Positions 48,440 through 61,724 are shown, counted from the first letter of the stretch. The stretch: DNA of 64,000 nt from Epiperipatus broadwayi (GCA_028023455.1 JAQFVV010012489.1:4762575-4826574), one strand, 5' to 3'. A program made the numbers and translations. The notes: generated by a model from the letters alone, not told the origin.

Positions 48440-49055
48440 CTATTTGTTGGAGACACAAACTAGCATCTCAAAAACAATTGGTTTAAAGATAGAGACCCCG
48501 ATAGAGATTTTGAATTTTTTCTCTTTTGGCACTTATAAAATAAAAGCTTGATTAGAGTTATTGGTAAGCTTCATCTAGTGATCATAAAATGCAAGCATGA
48601 AAGCAAGTTATGAAATTTGTGACTTGTTTTAATTATTACAAGTGTACCTTTGAAGGTTTTTGCAATGCTATTTATTGCAGAGGCTATTACTATATGGTGA
48701 AACTGAGCTGAATTCATACCCATATAGCTATCTGGTTTGTAAGGCTGGATTTGAAGACATTTACATGTCTAATAAGTTCATGTTTTCAAATTGATAGAAA
48801 CATGTTTTATAAGTGCTGACTTTTGAGTTAGTATTTTAGATTTAGTTTCTAGAGACCCAGTGCTCCACTGAGGTGAGCCACAAGCTCAAAACCAATTGGT
48901 CTGGAGATAGAGATTTTTTTTTCTGCACTTATAAAAGAAAAGCTTGATTTAGAGCTATTGGTAAGCTCCATCTAGTAATCATAAAATGCAAGCTTAAAAG
49001 CAAGTTATAAAATTTATGACTTGTTTTAATATATATATAAATAACTGATTCCCCA
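48440..49055 (+). mobile_element. Tandem retrozyme-like hammerhead repeat (2 units, ~400-bp period)
   Basis: Unit 1 (from about 48445) and unit 2 (from about 48860) share, in order, a hammerhead region, gatagaga, cacttataaaa-aaagcttg, agagttattggtaagct or its variant, atcta-t-atcataaaatgcaagc, and aaagcaagtta. Spacing is 397 bp at the agag-tattgg phrase and 418 bp at caattgg. The interior ggctggatttgaagacattt matches the same place in the 14-kb element. Retrozymes are known as short non-coding retroelements made of tandem hammerhead units, and this has that layout. Confidence 0.7.
48863..48906 (+). ncRNA. Hammerhead fold in unit 2 of the 48-kb tandem repeat
   Basis: Stem I CTCCA/TGGAG (five perfect pairs), CTGAGGT (A9 is T), stem II GAGC/GCTC around CACAA (four perfect pairs), AAAA (G12 is A), stem III ACC/GGT around AATT, then C at 48901. 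All three helices are intact while two core bases differ. Unit 1 has a much more decayed fold (48450-48490). Confidence 0.7.
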
Positions 49056-52000
49056 TGATATTTAATATAATTATTAAAAAATGTTTTTATTAAATCTTAA
49101 AAATGTAAAAAAAATTAAAATATAGTATCAATACCAATTATTTGCCCAAAGCCAATTCGTCATTACGATTACCAACTCAATTCTTTGAAAGTTTTAACTA
49201 CTTTTTTCTTTTTAATTCAATTTACTGTGGTGTTTTTTAGAAGACATTAGAATTTTACTAATAAATTGTTCAAATACAAAATTATGCTTTCACCTTTATT
49301 AATAATATTATTATTATTTATAAAAAAATTTTGATAAGAATATTTTTTATATTAAAAAATTATCAATCAATGCCACTTATCAATGATATTTAATCTATCA
49401 ATAAAGTACAAAAAATTCCATTTAATTTGGAGGTTTTTTAAAATACTATAAAAATAAATTGTTAAAAAATAATCAGAAATTATTATATTTATAAAAATAA
49501 TATATTGTGCTTGTATGTACATATATACACACACACGGTTCAAAAAAAAAAAAAAGAAAAAGATAAACTTTTTAATCTTAAAAGAGTGAAACTAATTCTC
49601 TTTTGTATCTAAAACAGGAAACACAAAGAGATTACTTTAAGAGGATTTTACATGCATACCTTTAAATGTTTTAATCCCAGTATAAATTCCCAGAGGATAT
49701 ATTAGTAATACAATCACATATATGCAGTATTTTTCTATGAATATAAATAAATATTTTGCTGAAATTTCAAATATTATATACAAATAAAAAAAAAAAGATA
49801 GGGAGATATCAATCACAATGAAATATTATTTATCATTAATATATGTTTTGAAGTCTTTAAATTCAAGGTAAAATAAAAACGTATTGTTAATATCAAGAAA
49901 ACTTTTTTACGATTATAAATATAGATTTTAACTTCACCTTGAAATTAAATCTTTCAAAATCAACATCTATATATATGTTTTCTGCCTAAAGACAGGTTAA
50001 AAATTTTATAATGAGAATTTTCAAATGTACTAAAACAAAAATAGTTCAAATATAATTCGTCAAACATCATTTAAAACAAGTAATGTAAGCTGAAACACGT
50101 ATTGTAATAAAAAATATAATATTTGTCTGATTTAATTTAAGCTAAAAAACAGATAGCTTCTAGATCAAATGTCAAGCCGTTACTTGGTTGCTGGTGAATC
50201 AGGAAAGCTGTTCTTCAAACTTTTACATATAAAAGAGTATTTGGTCTAATTTTTATCTCAACTTTTGAAAATTGAGCTAAAAATGAGCTGTTTTTTAGAT
50301 TAATATAAATTAGGCAAATACTATTGGTATTTATGAGATCACGTGACTTCAACTTCATTGTTTTTTTTAAAATTGTGTTTCCTTGGTTTTATCATAGTTG
50401 AAGTTTTCTTAATTTAATATGCAGAAGAAATGTTGTTAAATTTTTAATGATTATATATATAATTTGATATGGTCCAGTGTATAATAATATATAACAATTC
50501 AAAATTATATCTCATACAATTTGTTTAAAAAAATGAAACTCTTTCAATTCAAAACATAAGACCATATATATTGTAGTGATAAGGAAATTAGGGGTGGCAT
50601 AGTGAGTTGTAAAAACATATTCTCAATCTTACTGATCTCCAATATAAAAGAAATAACCATGAACTAAACAATATTTATGAGCAGAGATAATGATCATAAA
50701 ACCATAAAAGCCCCAGCATTACATTATATTTTTAGACTAATAATAAATTATAAACTATATCACCAGCATTACTATAAACAGGATAATTACTAGCCATTGC
50801 CAAACATAGAGCTAAATATATCACAATCATTTGGATGACCTAAGTGCTAGTATATTGTAAAAATAATTATATACTTATACATGCTGCTCATTATCAATGC
50901 TCTGGCTATACACTATCATTAATGTAGAGACTAACTATAAACTATTTTTTAAAAAAAATAATGCAAGGAACAAACTTTAAACCCTTGCACCATCCAGAAA
51001 TCTATCTGAATCTCCAAACACAAACCTAAATTTATACATCTACATAGCTTACCATTGTTGTTCTCTATAAATAGTTCAAGATGATAAGACCATATGGACT
51101 GTAATTGTGGATATGAAAAAGATAAATATAACTTCCTCTAAATTAAATTAAGTCACACATAGTGCCCAATCATATAATAGATACATGGAGAAATAAAGAC
51201 ATTAAACATTAAAACTATTAATTTTTAAAATAATTATTTAATAAACTAACTAGTTAAAAATAAAAAAAAGACATGATAATATGATAATTCAATCAGCTTA
51301 ATCAATATATATATATATATGTTCATATAGTAAGTAACTTTAACTTATTGTGGACACTTATTGATTTAATTAATTAACTTTAACTTTAAATAGAATTTCC
51401 TCTTCAATGGCTAAAATTGCAAAACAACCTTTCACTGAAGATAAAAAAAAATTAAATTAGCTAAAACTCTTTTCATAACTTTGGAAAAAAATAATATAAA
51501 AAATAAAATATTTTTTTAAAAAAAAGTTAAATTAATAAAATTATTCATTATTGCCAATTATCGTTTCAATAAAAATATCTATATATGAAGATATATTGAG
51601 ACATTAAAATAATTTGATCATGGTTTTGTGTTTCTTATGAATCCTTCTTTGGCAGTTGCAATTTTCAGCTTTCTTTCATGTTGGCTTCTGTTGTTAACTT
51701 TAAGAATCTTTTTTTAATTTTTGTAATATTATAGATGTTCTCTTTTAGCATGTATTTCCAGGGTAATAGATACAGATAAATTTATATTTTCAGGTTTTAC
51801 ACAGATAGCATTTCTTCATATTTTTTTTAATAAGGCAGACTAACACAGAAAGAGACACTCATGCTTTGAATGGAGAAAATGCTTGTTGCACATTACTTCA
51901 GGGTATTATTCTTCTTTCATCTTTTTCAGTGAAAATTATATGGTTATTCAGCTTCTAGCTACATATTAGCATATAACCATTCTTAATTCTATTTTCAAAC

Positions 52001-53860
52001 CCTATTGTACATCAAAACTTCTGCTTTTGTTGAATCAGGAATGTCTGTTTTTCAAAAGATGCTGAAGTCTATTGATTTTGTTTTCATCTATTATATTTTT
52101 AAAACAATCCCATATCCATCCAATCAGAATGTTGCCACCAACATGACCAAATCAAGCCCTAATCGATTAGGACTATTCTTATAAAAAATGATTGTTTAGT
52201 TATTCCCCCTCCCTTTTTTAATTTAAACCATCTCCTGTAGCTGTTTTTTTCTTAAGCAAAACAAAAACACAATAATCCGTTAAATATATAGTCTTGTACA
52301 TTATTATTAATAATTAGTTAATCACACTCATTTGTTGAGAATAAAAAGAAAAGAAAACAACTCAAAATAATTAAAACAATAATTAAACATTTTCTGGTAG
52401 TGTTTCTCTAATAAAAAATTGTATTATTCAACAAATAAAAATAAATATTTTATAATTATTACATACAACAAAAAATTATGTTTCACAATATAAATACTAA
52501 TTTTCATTTAACAAAAATAAACAATCTACATCACATTTTCAATATATTACACTAGAAATATATTTTTGTACATATCTTCTTAGTATAACATCATACAAAT
52601 AAAAAGTCAAATATATTTGAAATATTAAATATTTATTTGTTTTATTTATAATTTACTATCTGAATGTAATAACAAAAATAAAATCTATAACAAAAGAATA
52701 ACAATTTTATACAAACTATCTGATTTATTATTTTCATATTTATTTTCCTTTTTAAAATGAAGTCAATTTACAATCTTACAATACGATTAATAATAAACAA
52801 TTTTATATTAATATTATTGTCATCATTGCAACACAGTTAATGTTTCATAAGTTATCATATTTACCATCCAAAAATCAAACAAGAAAGAAAGATAATAAAA
52901 AAAAGACTGACATCTTACCACATACAGAAATACATCTCAAATTTCAGTAGCCACAACACTTCTTCCTCTTCTAACGAAAATAATGCTTTTCATAAACTAA
53001 TAACAATATATTACAATTATTTTTATTCAATACAATAAACCATCTTCACCTAAGTGTATAAAAACATCTATTTTTCTTCTTCTTCATTTTTATATATTGT
53101 TTAATAATCCAATTCTAATGAATTTTAAATACATTATCAGTATGTTCATCAGAACAAGGCAAAATATATTTACTCCTTTTATTCTCTTCTTCTCAATATA
53201 TTATCATTATTTCATTGTAGGTCTCCAATAAATAACATGCCAACATATCAGGACTAACAAACTTTTCATCTCTTACAAATTGATCATTTAGATCTTTATC
53301 TCTTTTAGTAACTTCTTTAATAATATGGTTTCAAATTTATTATAGTTAAATAATTTAATACTTAAGATTTCTTTCATAGAGATTAACTAATTCATAAACT
53401 CTGCTTATAAAATAAAAATATTAACTATTTTTATTAAAATTTATTTAAAATCAAATATTACTAACTAATATTTAATAGCTATATATTTTTATCACCTATT
53501 ATATTTGCACTACTAAGCATATATACATGTATTTACATAACTAAATGGATTCAAAATATTCCTAGATTTAGAATCATATGATGCTTCATAAGAAAAGCAA
53601 GAAACTATAAATATAAAATATTTGAGATATTTTTCTCTTCTTATCACATTCCATATTAACACATCATCATCTTAAAAATATTGACTTGTTCAAAAAAATA
53701 CATTCTCATAAAAATATCAAATAGAGACCTCACATCTTCTGATTTTAAACATATATAGTTACATTATTATCAATTAATATGTGGTATAAATTCAAATACT
53801 AAATTAGTATGGGAAATAATATTCTAATTTTATTAAATAAATTATATTTATTCAGGTAGT
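49056..53860. other. Intergenic A+T-rich DNA, no gene recognised
   Basis: About 4.8 kb with no frame above about 60 codons and no recognised motif. An inverted pair agctaaaaaacag (50142) and ctgttttttag (50290) is short. No copy of the 61.7-kb repeat, the expected 3' LTR of the gypsy element to the right, could be found here. Confidence 0.45.
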
Positions 53861-53899
53861 AATACTGACTTTAAACTTTAGGCATTGAATGAACTCTTT

Positions 53900-54920
53900 T
53901 CACTTTTAAGGATTTCTAAGAGCAATGCAATCACCCCACATTTCTTTTTATTTGATATGGTCCTTACTATACCTCACTCACTGACTTGAAGAGTCTTTAT
54001 AAATATGAAATCTCCTTCTTTAAACAAAGCTTATGAGATGCTTGGTTAATCATTTTCTGTTCCATCTCTCAAATTCTTGGTAGCCTTTGATGATCACTAT
54101 CATAATACATCTTTTTGAAATGTAATTGGGAATGGAATCTTAATATAGGCTCCCTATAATCAAAGTGCATATACAGTGAGGTAAACTTAGTTGACTCAAA
54201 TTTTGCATTATAATAATATAACATATTATCTCTTTCAACTTATTTCATACAATTATAGTGGTTTCTTTATAACTATACTCTAAACAACCTACCCAACTTA
54301 TGCACAACTCTCTCACACAGGTTATACTATGGGTTTCTAATTAAAAACAAAACATGTTGTATATCATATCATTCAATCCAACCCTTTCATTCCTTAGACA
54401 TGAATAATGTAGCAAAATCTGTCAAAATTGCCCAAGGTTTCCTTATCATTTCTACAAACACCTAATCATATTTCTAGTGGTCATTAGGTATGCCCCTTTA
54501 AATTTGGAAAATACATCATAAGTGATCAAAATAAACTTGAATCTCTTAAATGGTAGCAAAGGCCTATAGAAATCAATGGTTACAAGAACATTGAGATGAT
54601 CAAGTAAAATTGGTTGTAATGCCCTTATTAGAATATTTTGATCTAAAAAACAGATCTCACAAAATCTGAACCTGTTCACTAATGATGCATAGAGTCCAGG
54701 CCAGTAGAACAGTTTGTGTACAGCATATTTTACCCTTCTGGGTTTGTAGTGACCAAAAAGACAATGCACATAATAAATTAGCTGATTTCTAATACATGAT
54801 CACAATTATCTGTGCTTTTTCATGACTCTCGATTACTTTATATTGCAATGTACTCTAAATCATTTTATATCTTAATATTACTTTATTCTTAACCATCTTT
54901 TAATCACTACAGATTCATCC
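53900..54920 (-). pseudogene. Ty3/gypsy integrase remnant
   Basis: The open part (54769-54452) starts with the zinc-binding HHCC region: HCLFGHYKPRRVKY, then LFYWPGLY, then FCEICF, giving a GH, a YWPG and a CxxC. The core follows with VTIDFYRPLLP, where the first catalytic Asp is the D of TID, and ITYDVFSKF, where the D of YDVFSKF is the second position region. Further minus-strand codons near 54025-53975 read ALFKEGDFIFIKT, matching the F-x-xGD motif of the integrase C-terminus. Several stop codons and frame changes interrupt the rest. The glutamate of DDE was not located. Confidence 0.8.
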
Positions 54921-55079
54921 TTTGCATCCAAATATTGATTAATATCTTCAACATTGGATCATGCAATTGTAAAACTGCGTAATTCTTCAAATCATTTTCC
55001 ACCAAATTATCAACTCCCAGAGAGATGACATTGACGAAAATATTGTCTAAACTTATATAACATTGGTCTATTTGAAAAG

Positions 55080-55440
55080 ATTTCTACTCAGAATATCTGC
55101 TACAATATTATCTTTTCTTTTACAATAATATATTTTATAATTAAATTGTTCAAGAAATAAACTCTAATTAACTAGCCATTTACTATTCAAATGGCTCCAT
55201 TTAAGAAATTTCAAGCTCTTGTGATATGTAATAACTACTATTTCAGATTCAAGCAGATGTTGTTGAAGCTTTTGAAAAGCCCATTTGACAGTCCAGTTTT
55301 TTTTCTCTATGATGGTATAATGAAATTCCGCACCCTTACTCAAGAAATATAAGACATGGAATTTTTTATGGTCCAACTGCAATAAAACTAGTCCTAAATT
55401 ATACCCACCTCTGTCAGTTGGCACATAAGTATTTTTGAAA
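55080..55440 (-). pseudogene. RNase H remnant of the Ty3/gypsy element
   Basis: The open 86-codon frame starts PTDRGGYNLGLVLLQ, the usual T-D-A-S-x-x-G-x-G-A-V-L-x-Q block with the catalytic Asp. It continues YFLSKGAEFHYTIIEKKNW, where the Glu before Lys is the second catalytic position, and WAFQKLQQHLL, then ITYHKSLKFLKW (the TDHKSL-like block with D changed to Y). After a stop, codons at about 55120-55080 contain DNIVADILSR, the standard end of this domain. The D-to-Y change would inactivate the enzyme. Confidence 0.8.
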
Positions 55441-55479
55441 ATTAGAATAATATAAGATTACAATATTAAAAAAAAAAAA

Positions 55480-56230
55480 TTTTTCTTGTTGAATTGTATA
55501 AAATGGTTTTCAGATCATTTCCATTTCTTATCATTTCTTAACAATTTTGACAATAAATGATGTTATAAGCAAAATTCTTATAGTATCTATGATAAAAATT
55601 GCAGACACTAAGGAAAAAAGCATAATTGCTTTTTATTTTCTGAAACAAGAAAATTTTGAATAGATTTAATTTTACCAAGACGTGGGTTTATCCCATCAGA
55701 CTCTACAATGTGCCCCTAAAATTGTATTTCATTAACAGCTATTCTACTTTTTTAACTTTATGTTGAAATGTTTTTCTTCACCTTCTTTCAAAAACATATT
55801 TACATGATGCAAATGCTCCAAAACATCTGAGGAGATTAACTTCACTTTTTATAAAATCCAAAAGGCATTCTTTCTAAACATATCAGTAGCCCTCATATTT
55901 GAATTCAACATGATACTTCTGATCTTCAACAGACAAGTATATCTGCCACTAACCAGCTGTTAAGTTAATTGTAGAAATAACTTGTTGTCTTTAAATTTAA
56001 TTAATAATTATTGTACATTAGGAGGGACATCATGTTCTGGAATTGTTAGATTGTTTAAGAACCTTACATCCAAGCAAATACATATAGATCTATCATTTTT
56101 ATGGACTACCACCAGTGGATTATTATATGCTGAGGGACCTTTTCTAATAATTTTCCTTTCAACCATCTGATCAATTTATTTTAGCATATCAGCTTTGTAG
56201 TGATGTGAAATAGGATAGATTTTACATTGA
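55480..56230 (-). pseudogene. Reverse transcriptase remnant of the Ty3/gypsy element
   Basis: Fragments in several frames follow the RT order on the minus strand: NPLVVVHKNDRSICIC (the SP-VVVKKKDG block), RFLNNLTIPEHDVPP (the R-LN-TI-D-P-P block), STINLTAGQWQI (the D-L-x-x-GY-Q block with D changed to N) and HIVESDGINPR (the G-x-I-x-x-x-GI-P block). The YxDD box falls in a poorly preserved zone and was not seen. Many stops and frameshifts are present. The identity is secure but there is no coding potential. Confidence 0.75.
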
Positions 56231-56439
56231 AAGGATTATAGTTCTTCAAGCATATCCTATGTAAACACACTTATCACACTAGGTTTTTTTTAGAGAATAC
56301 AAACTTATATTTACAAAATAACTGGAAATTTTTTTCTTTAAAGTTATCATCCAACTCTGAAGATTTACATATTTATTTGTAAATCTGAGTCTATAGAATT
56401 ATTTTGGATGGCTACGAAATTGATATTTTAAATAGGTAC

Positions 56440-56780
56440 CCCCTTATTAAATTTATGTCTTTTCTCTTTTAAAATTAATTCTTGATTAACATAATCAATA
56501 ACACATTTGAACTGATTCATGAAGTCAGATCCTATAATAACTTTATGAATGAGTCCAGAATTAGTAATCTTGATATTTAATCATAGTTATTGAGAAAACA
56601 ATTTTGCCTTACAATCATTGGCCATTATAACTTCGATTTGCCTTAATGGTAGGATATGAATTTTAAAGTTAACTTCAGTAGGTTTACTATACATATTTTC
56701 TGATATAATAGAAACATGGTTTCCAGAATCTAGTAAAGCCTTTATTAATGTACCCTGAAAAATGATACTAATTTCTGAAC
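56440..56780 (-). pseudogene. Aspartic protease remnant of the Ty3/gypsy element
   Basis: Minus-strand codons contain GTLIKALLDSGNHVSIISE (active-site box LLDSG followed by ISE as in retroviral-type proteases), then KPTEVNFKIHILPLRQIE, and after two stops VIIGSDFMNQFKCVIDY, which corresponds to the ILG-D-FL-x-x-x-x-x-ID segment near the end of the fold. Spacing between the boxes fits a protease of about 110 residues. Confidence 0.75.
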
Positions 56781-56999
56781 AATTGTTATTTATATAACAT
56801 TCTATTGTTCTATCCCAACAACTTCTATTTTAAAATTCAGTGAAGTTAGACAGTTAATAATATTACTGCTCTCCAAATTTATGACACTATCAGTGAAGAA
56901 TGCTTCAATGATGCCTGTTTTAATTTAAAAGACTAATTTTAGACCTAGCCTCATTTTGACATATATATTTTGTGATATGCTGAAAGGATAAGTTTCTGC

Positions 57000-59900
57000 C
57001 TTTCATGCACCTTTTTCTACTTTCTCATAAGTTTTAGGATTAGTGTTATTATTATATACTGTAGCAGTCTATCTTAGCCCAAGGTTGAGCTTCACTGTTC
57101 TACCACTCAATCCATGTTTCATCCTGTTTTTTTTTGGTCACATGTATATAAACTATATGTATATTTCTGAGAAACATCTATAAAAATTTATAAATATAAA
57201 TCTCAAATAAAAATTTTCTTTAATTTTAAATATTAACTTTTATGGATGTGACTCAGATATATACATATATTAATGAAGATTTTATATAAATAAAAGCACA
57301 AGCAAATCTTGTAAATAATTTTGTATTTTTTTTAACTATATGTTATTTATTTTATAAATATTTTCTTCACATAAGTACACAAATATTCAAGATGGAAGAT
57401 GCAGTTGTTAATGTCCAAGAGTAATTAAAGGGTGGAAACATTACTTTGCTTCATGTGTAAAAAGGAATTTTTAAATCAAAGTAAAATTCAAAACAAAGCA
57501 AATTGATTTTAGTTAGCTGTTAACATTTTTATCAAATCTATTTCCAATCTGGAAATTGATTTGAATTTATTTTTGGACAATTATCTAGTGATTGCATCTC
57601 CACTAACAATAGAGAAAATATTTATGTAAATTAAGGATTAATTAGAGTTAAGAAGTTTAATTAAAAACATTCTTTGAATAATTCAAAGTTTGTATAAATA
57701 GGTCTAAAAATCTATTGTGACAGAGTTCGGTCAATAGTTGTTAACCAATTTCCGTCTATTTGATTTTTAAAAAGAGACCTTAAGACAACTTCCCCTCCAT
57801 ATTCAGCTTCACTCTTTGCCATGCAGAAATGTAGCTCCTATTGTTCAAGTGTTCCTGTGCCATCAAAGAACTACTAAGGCCAAGAGACATGTCAAAGAAT
57901 GCCACCTGCCACAGAAGATTCATAAGTATTCCATAGAATCCTGAGGTAACCAGCCCAATGACATAATTGTATTACCTAATTCTAACTTATAACTATAAAA
58001 TTAATGTTTTCTTTATGTTAAACTTTTTTTTAATGGAGAGAATGTTAAACTAATTATTTCCTTGCTATCGATTCTCTTCTATCAAATTAATACTACTATG
58101 AAATATTTCATCCAACTCACACTTATTTTTTTTTTATAATTTAGTGCGGTTATAATTTATTTTAAATGATTATATTTTTCACTAAACTTTTATTTGTAAA
58201 TGCCAATCAAACGCAGTCTTACAAACTTAGAAAGGGGGGGGGGATTAATGAGTTCTTATTTATTTTTAAATAGTTTGTAAGATTGAGTTTGTATTTTAGA
58301 TGAATACATGCTTTTAAATAAATATTTTATCGCAAGTTTATACAAAATATATAAATCCTTTCAATCTGGGATGGATATTGGTGTTCATTAATTTAATGAA
58401 TTTCATTATTGATCATCATTGCCAAAAGACTGGTGACCTTATTTTATTTTGTTATTTGCACATTATTTGCACTTTTAAGTGCGTGAATTTTAGGTTTTTT
58501 TATATGTTAAACAAATTAGGATTGATTCAAGAAGGTGGAGCAATTTACACTTCATTAATTATAGTTTTAATGTTTGATTAATGATTCTATCTTACACGGG
58601 TCATTATTTTAACATGTCATTACGTATTTGTTAAACCATTTAAGGCTTTATTTAGTACTTAAATCCAATGTTTTTATAGTCTTATAATAGCATTGCTGGC
58701 ATATGTCAAATTATTAATAAGCCACATAGGGCTTTGATCTGATTTGCCTGTACCTCATTTCAGGGATCTGCGATGATCATCTTGGTTTGTCATTCTTTTC
58801 ATTCAAGTATATATTTAGATACTGCTTTGATTCACCTTACCTCACCCCAGGGATTTGAAGCCTTCCATTTTTGTTATTGTTCTCATTCATAACAGAAATC
58901 TAAGTCTACTTCTGGAACTTGACGGTCAGTGTAGTTGAAGCTCTGCATGGACTTACCATAAACCAGATCCATAGCAACTTCCTATCGACATTTCCTTTGG
59001 TACCACTGTAGCATAAAGCTGGTGTACCACCTTAATAATTGGTGAATGACCTTTTCTTGGCCAAAGCTGCCATTTTTCTCTCTTTTACTGACAATGCTAG
59101 CACTACAATTTTTTATAGTTCATTTTTTTAGCCTGTTTGACAAATTAATTCGTAATGATGTGTAATAATGAAACGTTTTTCTCTTTAAATATTTTTCATT
59201 GGAGTTTTAGATCCAACCTCTCATGAAACTGCCCTCTCCTTTATTGAAATAACCAATTCCCTGATTGATAGAGTTTCACATTTTCTAGTTAAATGTCAAA
59301 AATGTTTAATAAATAAATGTTTTAAGTATATTTTGATCATAATGTAGCCTCATTTTAGTGTTGTAAATAAATTATATAAATGGAAATAAAGTAATGTATC
59401 CAATGCCAAGGGCATCCCATTAAAGTTGTCCCACACAGCAGAATTCTATTGTTATCATATCTTTATATGTGTTTTAATGTATGAACGTCCACCAATCACT
59501 CAGATAAATTTGTTTTTGAAACATTGAAATAAAATCCTATTTTTAAATACGTTCAGTATTGTAACACTAAATTGATATCTATTAAAATAAAATAATTGTA
59601 TCAAGATCGTCAAAGATTTGTAACCAATATAATTATTTAAACTGCATGCAGTTGATTATACATATATAAAATCTTGAATTTTTGTCAAAATAAATATTTA
59701 TATTTTTAAACTTTAATTTAGTTGTTCGAATCTCCTTAATAATCTTTATATTATTTATGTATGTTTTTAACCTATATCTTGGGTTCACTCAATCTCTCAT
59801 CATCATCATCAGCTGAGGTCTCATGCAAAACGTAGCACTGGGCCAGGAAGGAATGAATTTATGTGGTATCATCATAGGGTGTCTGTAGTGTTATAGATTT

Positions 59901-60035
59901 GGGGAATGGACAAACAGGTTAGAATTCATGATTGCTCCTGACCTGTGTATCTCGGGCATGATTGGATTCAGGGTACTTTTGCTTAGATTCTAAATCTTGT
60001 TGAATGGATAGACATTTTTGACTGGTACAATACAT
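57000..60035. other. Foreign insert(s) between gag and pol of the gypsy element
   Basis: This about 3-kb segment is not part of a gypsy reading frame. At 59795-59990 the minus strand carries less A+T-rich sequence ending ctgatgatgatgatgagag, like the TGA-repeat tail of RTE LINEs or their SINEs. At 57750-57970 and 58730-59110 base composition is again higher with short open frames on both strands, but no domain is recognised. A G9 run sits at 58235-58243. It may be more than one nested insertion. The insert is younger than the gypsy element if the boundaries are right. Confidence 0.45.
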
Positions 60036-60038
60036 AGG

Positions 60039-61645
60039 TTAAAATTTTACAATTTTTATTACCAATATTGAGTCCATTTGCTGTAATATCTCCATTTCTT
60101 TTGTTTTTATTAAGATTAGTAGGAGGTACATTATATAAATGACTATTTTTACTGTATTTATGACTATATTCTTAAACACATCACTTGCCTTGAGCACTCC
60201 AAGTATGTTGGATACATTTTTGACAATATGCCTGTCAGCAGCAATCAAAGTTTGCTCAGTGTTTCTTTGCAAGTTTCTCTTAACTATTTGAATTATTTGG
60301 TTTTCTAACAATGAAAAATCAGTCAACATTTTTAATTTTGCTGCCTGCATTTCGAAACATTGAGTATATTTATACTTGTCTGGGCTAATTTGGTACTTCA
60401 TGTTGTCTTGCTTATTTCCCACAAAAACTATTCTATAGAACATAATTAAAATCTCCATATCTTTCAAGCTTGTTGAACAACAACTTCCACCAATGATTGA
60501 TGGATACACTTAAGTTTGTTCCTCGCTATTGATAATTTTTCAACCTCATGCAATCTCTTAATGAGAACAACTCTTCTAAGGCTATCAAATATTCTACAGG
60601 GCTCCGATCATAGTCTCTTTTAAAAATATTAAGCTGGATAAATCTAACTATGTTGCTATTTATTTTTTCATCTTTAATATCTTCTGGACTATTTATTAGT
60701 TTATTACTCTCTTCTCAATATAGTGATGGTACAATATAAAACACCTTTACTTAAAAGCTTATCCTTTAAACCTATATATTTATATGACTTACCCTTATGC
60801 CAATTAGCACATTACAGATATTTTATTATTCAGACTTATTTCTTGTTCCTCAAAACATTTATATATTCCTTGTTCCAACAATTTGTATTGTCTTCCATTT
60901 TATTACAAACTTCTCCTTACTTTTTATTATAGCTGCCAATTGCTGTAAAGTCAAGTGAAAATTATCCAAACTGTGCCTTAAATCACCTAACTTTCCTAAT
61001 TTCACTTGCTTTGCACACTTTTTCAACTCCTTTATTTCATTATCAGCCTTATTATGTTTTTACACATCTTTTTGTTTTCTATTTACACACAATTCTGCAT
61101 ATCTTGTAATTCCAATTTAATATTATTTGCTTTTAATTTTGATGCTTTCTGACCACTTTGCATACTTTTTCAATTTTCATACATTCCTTATATAACTCCT
61201 TAATTTTACTACTTTAGTTTTCAAATGTAATTTAAAAAAAATTTTTTGTGAACTATCCAATAGGTCTCTCAGATCATCAAACCTGTTGTCACATTTATCA
61301 CAAGATTCTTTCAACTTAATATTCAAATTATATTTGAACACATCAAATCTCACATTAATAGCATTAAATTCAATTTTAAATAAGTCCATCTTATCATTTA
61401 TATCTTTTGTTAGTTCTCTACTTTGACCAATTTTATTTATATGTTCTCTTAATTCTTTATTTTCTCTACTTTGATTATCAATCATATTATTTATTTCTCC
61501 AAATTTATTATTTATATGTTTTTTTCTGTCATTTCTCTATGTGATTATTCATCCCTGCTATCGTTTGTTGAACATTTTTTGATATCACCTTTAGATTTTG
61601 ACCATGATTCTACACTATTGGCTCCCATATTGGCTTATTATTATT
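60039..61645 (-). pseudogene. Ty3/gypsy gag remnant
   Basis: The minus strand opens with MGANSVESWSKSKGDIKK (about 61631), has stops, then a coiled-coil-rich frame (61485-61177, NKELREHINKIGQSRELTK and following). At 60720-60550 it reads FIQLNIFKRDYDRSPVEYL. At 60430-60180 it has NKQDNMKYQISPDKYKY and LLENQIIQIVKRNLQRN, matching the capsid region of Retrotrans_gag-type proteins (W/F-x-x-x-x-Q-x-x-x-x, R/K-Y-x-x-x-G/D-KY, then Q-x-I-x-x-x-KR-x-L/F-P). No zinc knuckle is left. The reading frame is broken several times. Confidence 0.65.
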
Positions 61646-61724
61646 ACTGCAAAAATAATATCCTCTCTTGAGCCAAAATAAATGATAAAATACTTTAAAT
61701 TTATTTACTATTTTATATAACAAA

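Larger units (their letters stand above)
53860..61645 (-). mobile_element. Decayed Ty3/gypsy LTR retrotransposon split by ~3 kb of foreign DNA
   Basis: Minus-strand order is gag (61645-60039), then about 3.2 kb of unrelated sequence, then protease (56780-56440), RT (56220-55500), RNase H (55440-55080) and integrase (54900 to about 53900). This is the Ty3/gypsy gene order with integrase last. Every domain has stops or frameshifts. On the minus strand TGGCTCAAGAGAGG (61672 downward) could be a primer-binding site next to the repeat at 61725-62671, which would then be the 5' LTR. No 3' LTR was found, so the 3' end looks deleted. Confidence 0.75.

Noticed and set aside
59804-59830. CTGATGATGATGATGAG on the minus strand as a hammerhead core
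   Set aside because: No stem II and no GAAA follow; it is the TGA-repeat tail of an RTE-like sequence.
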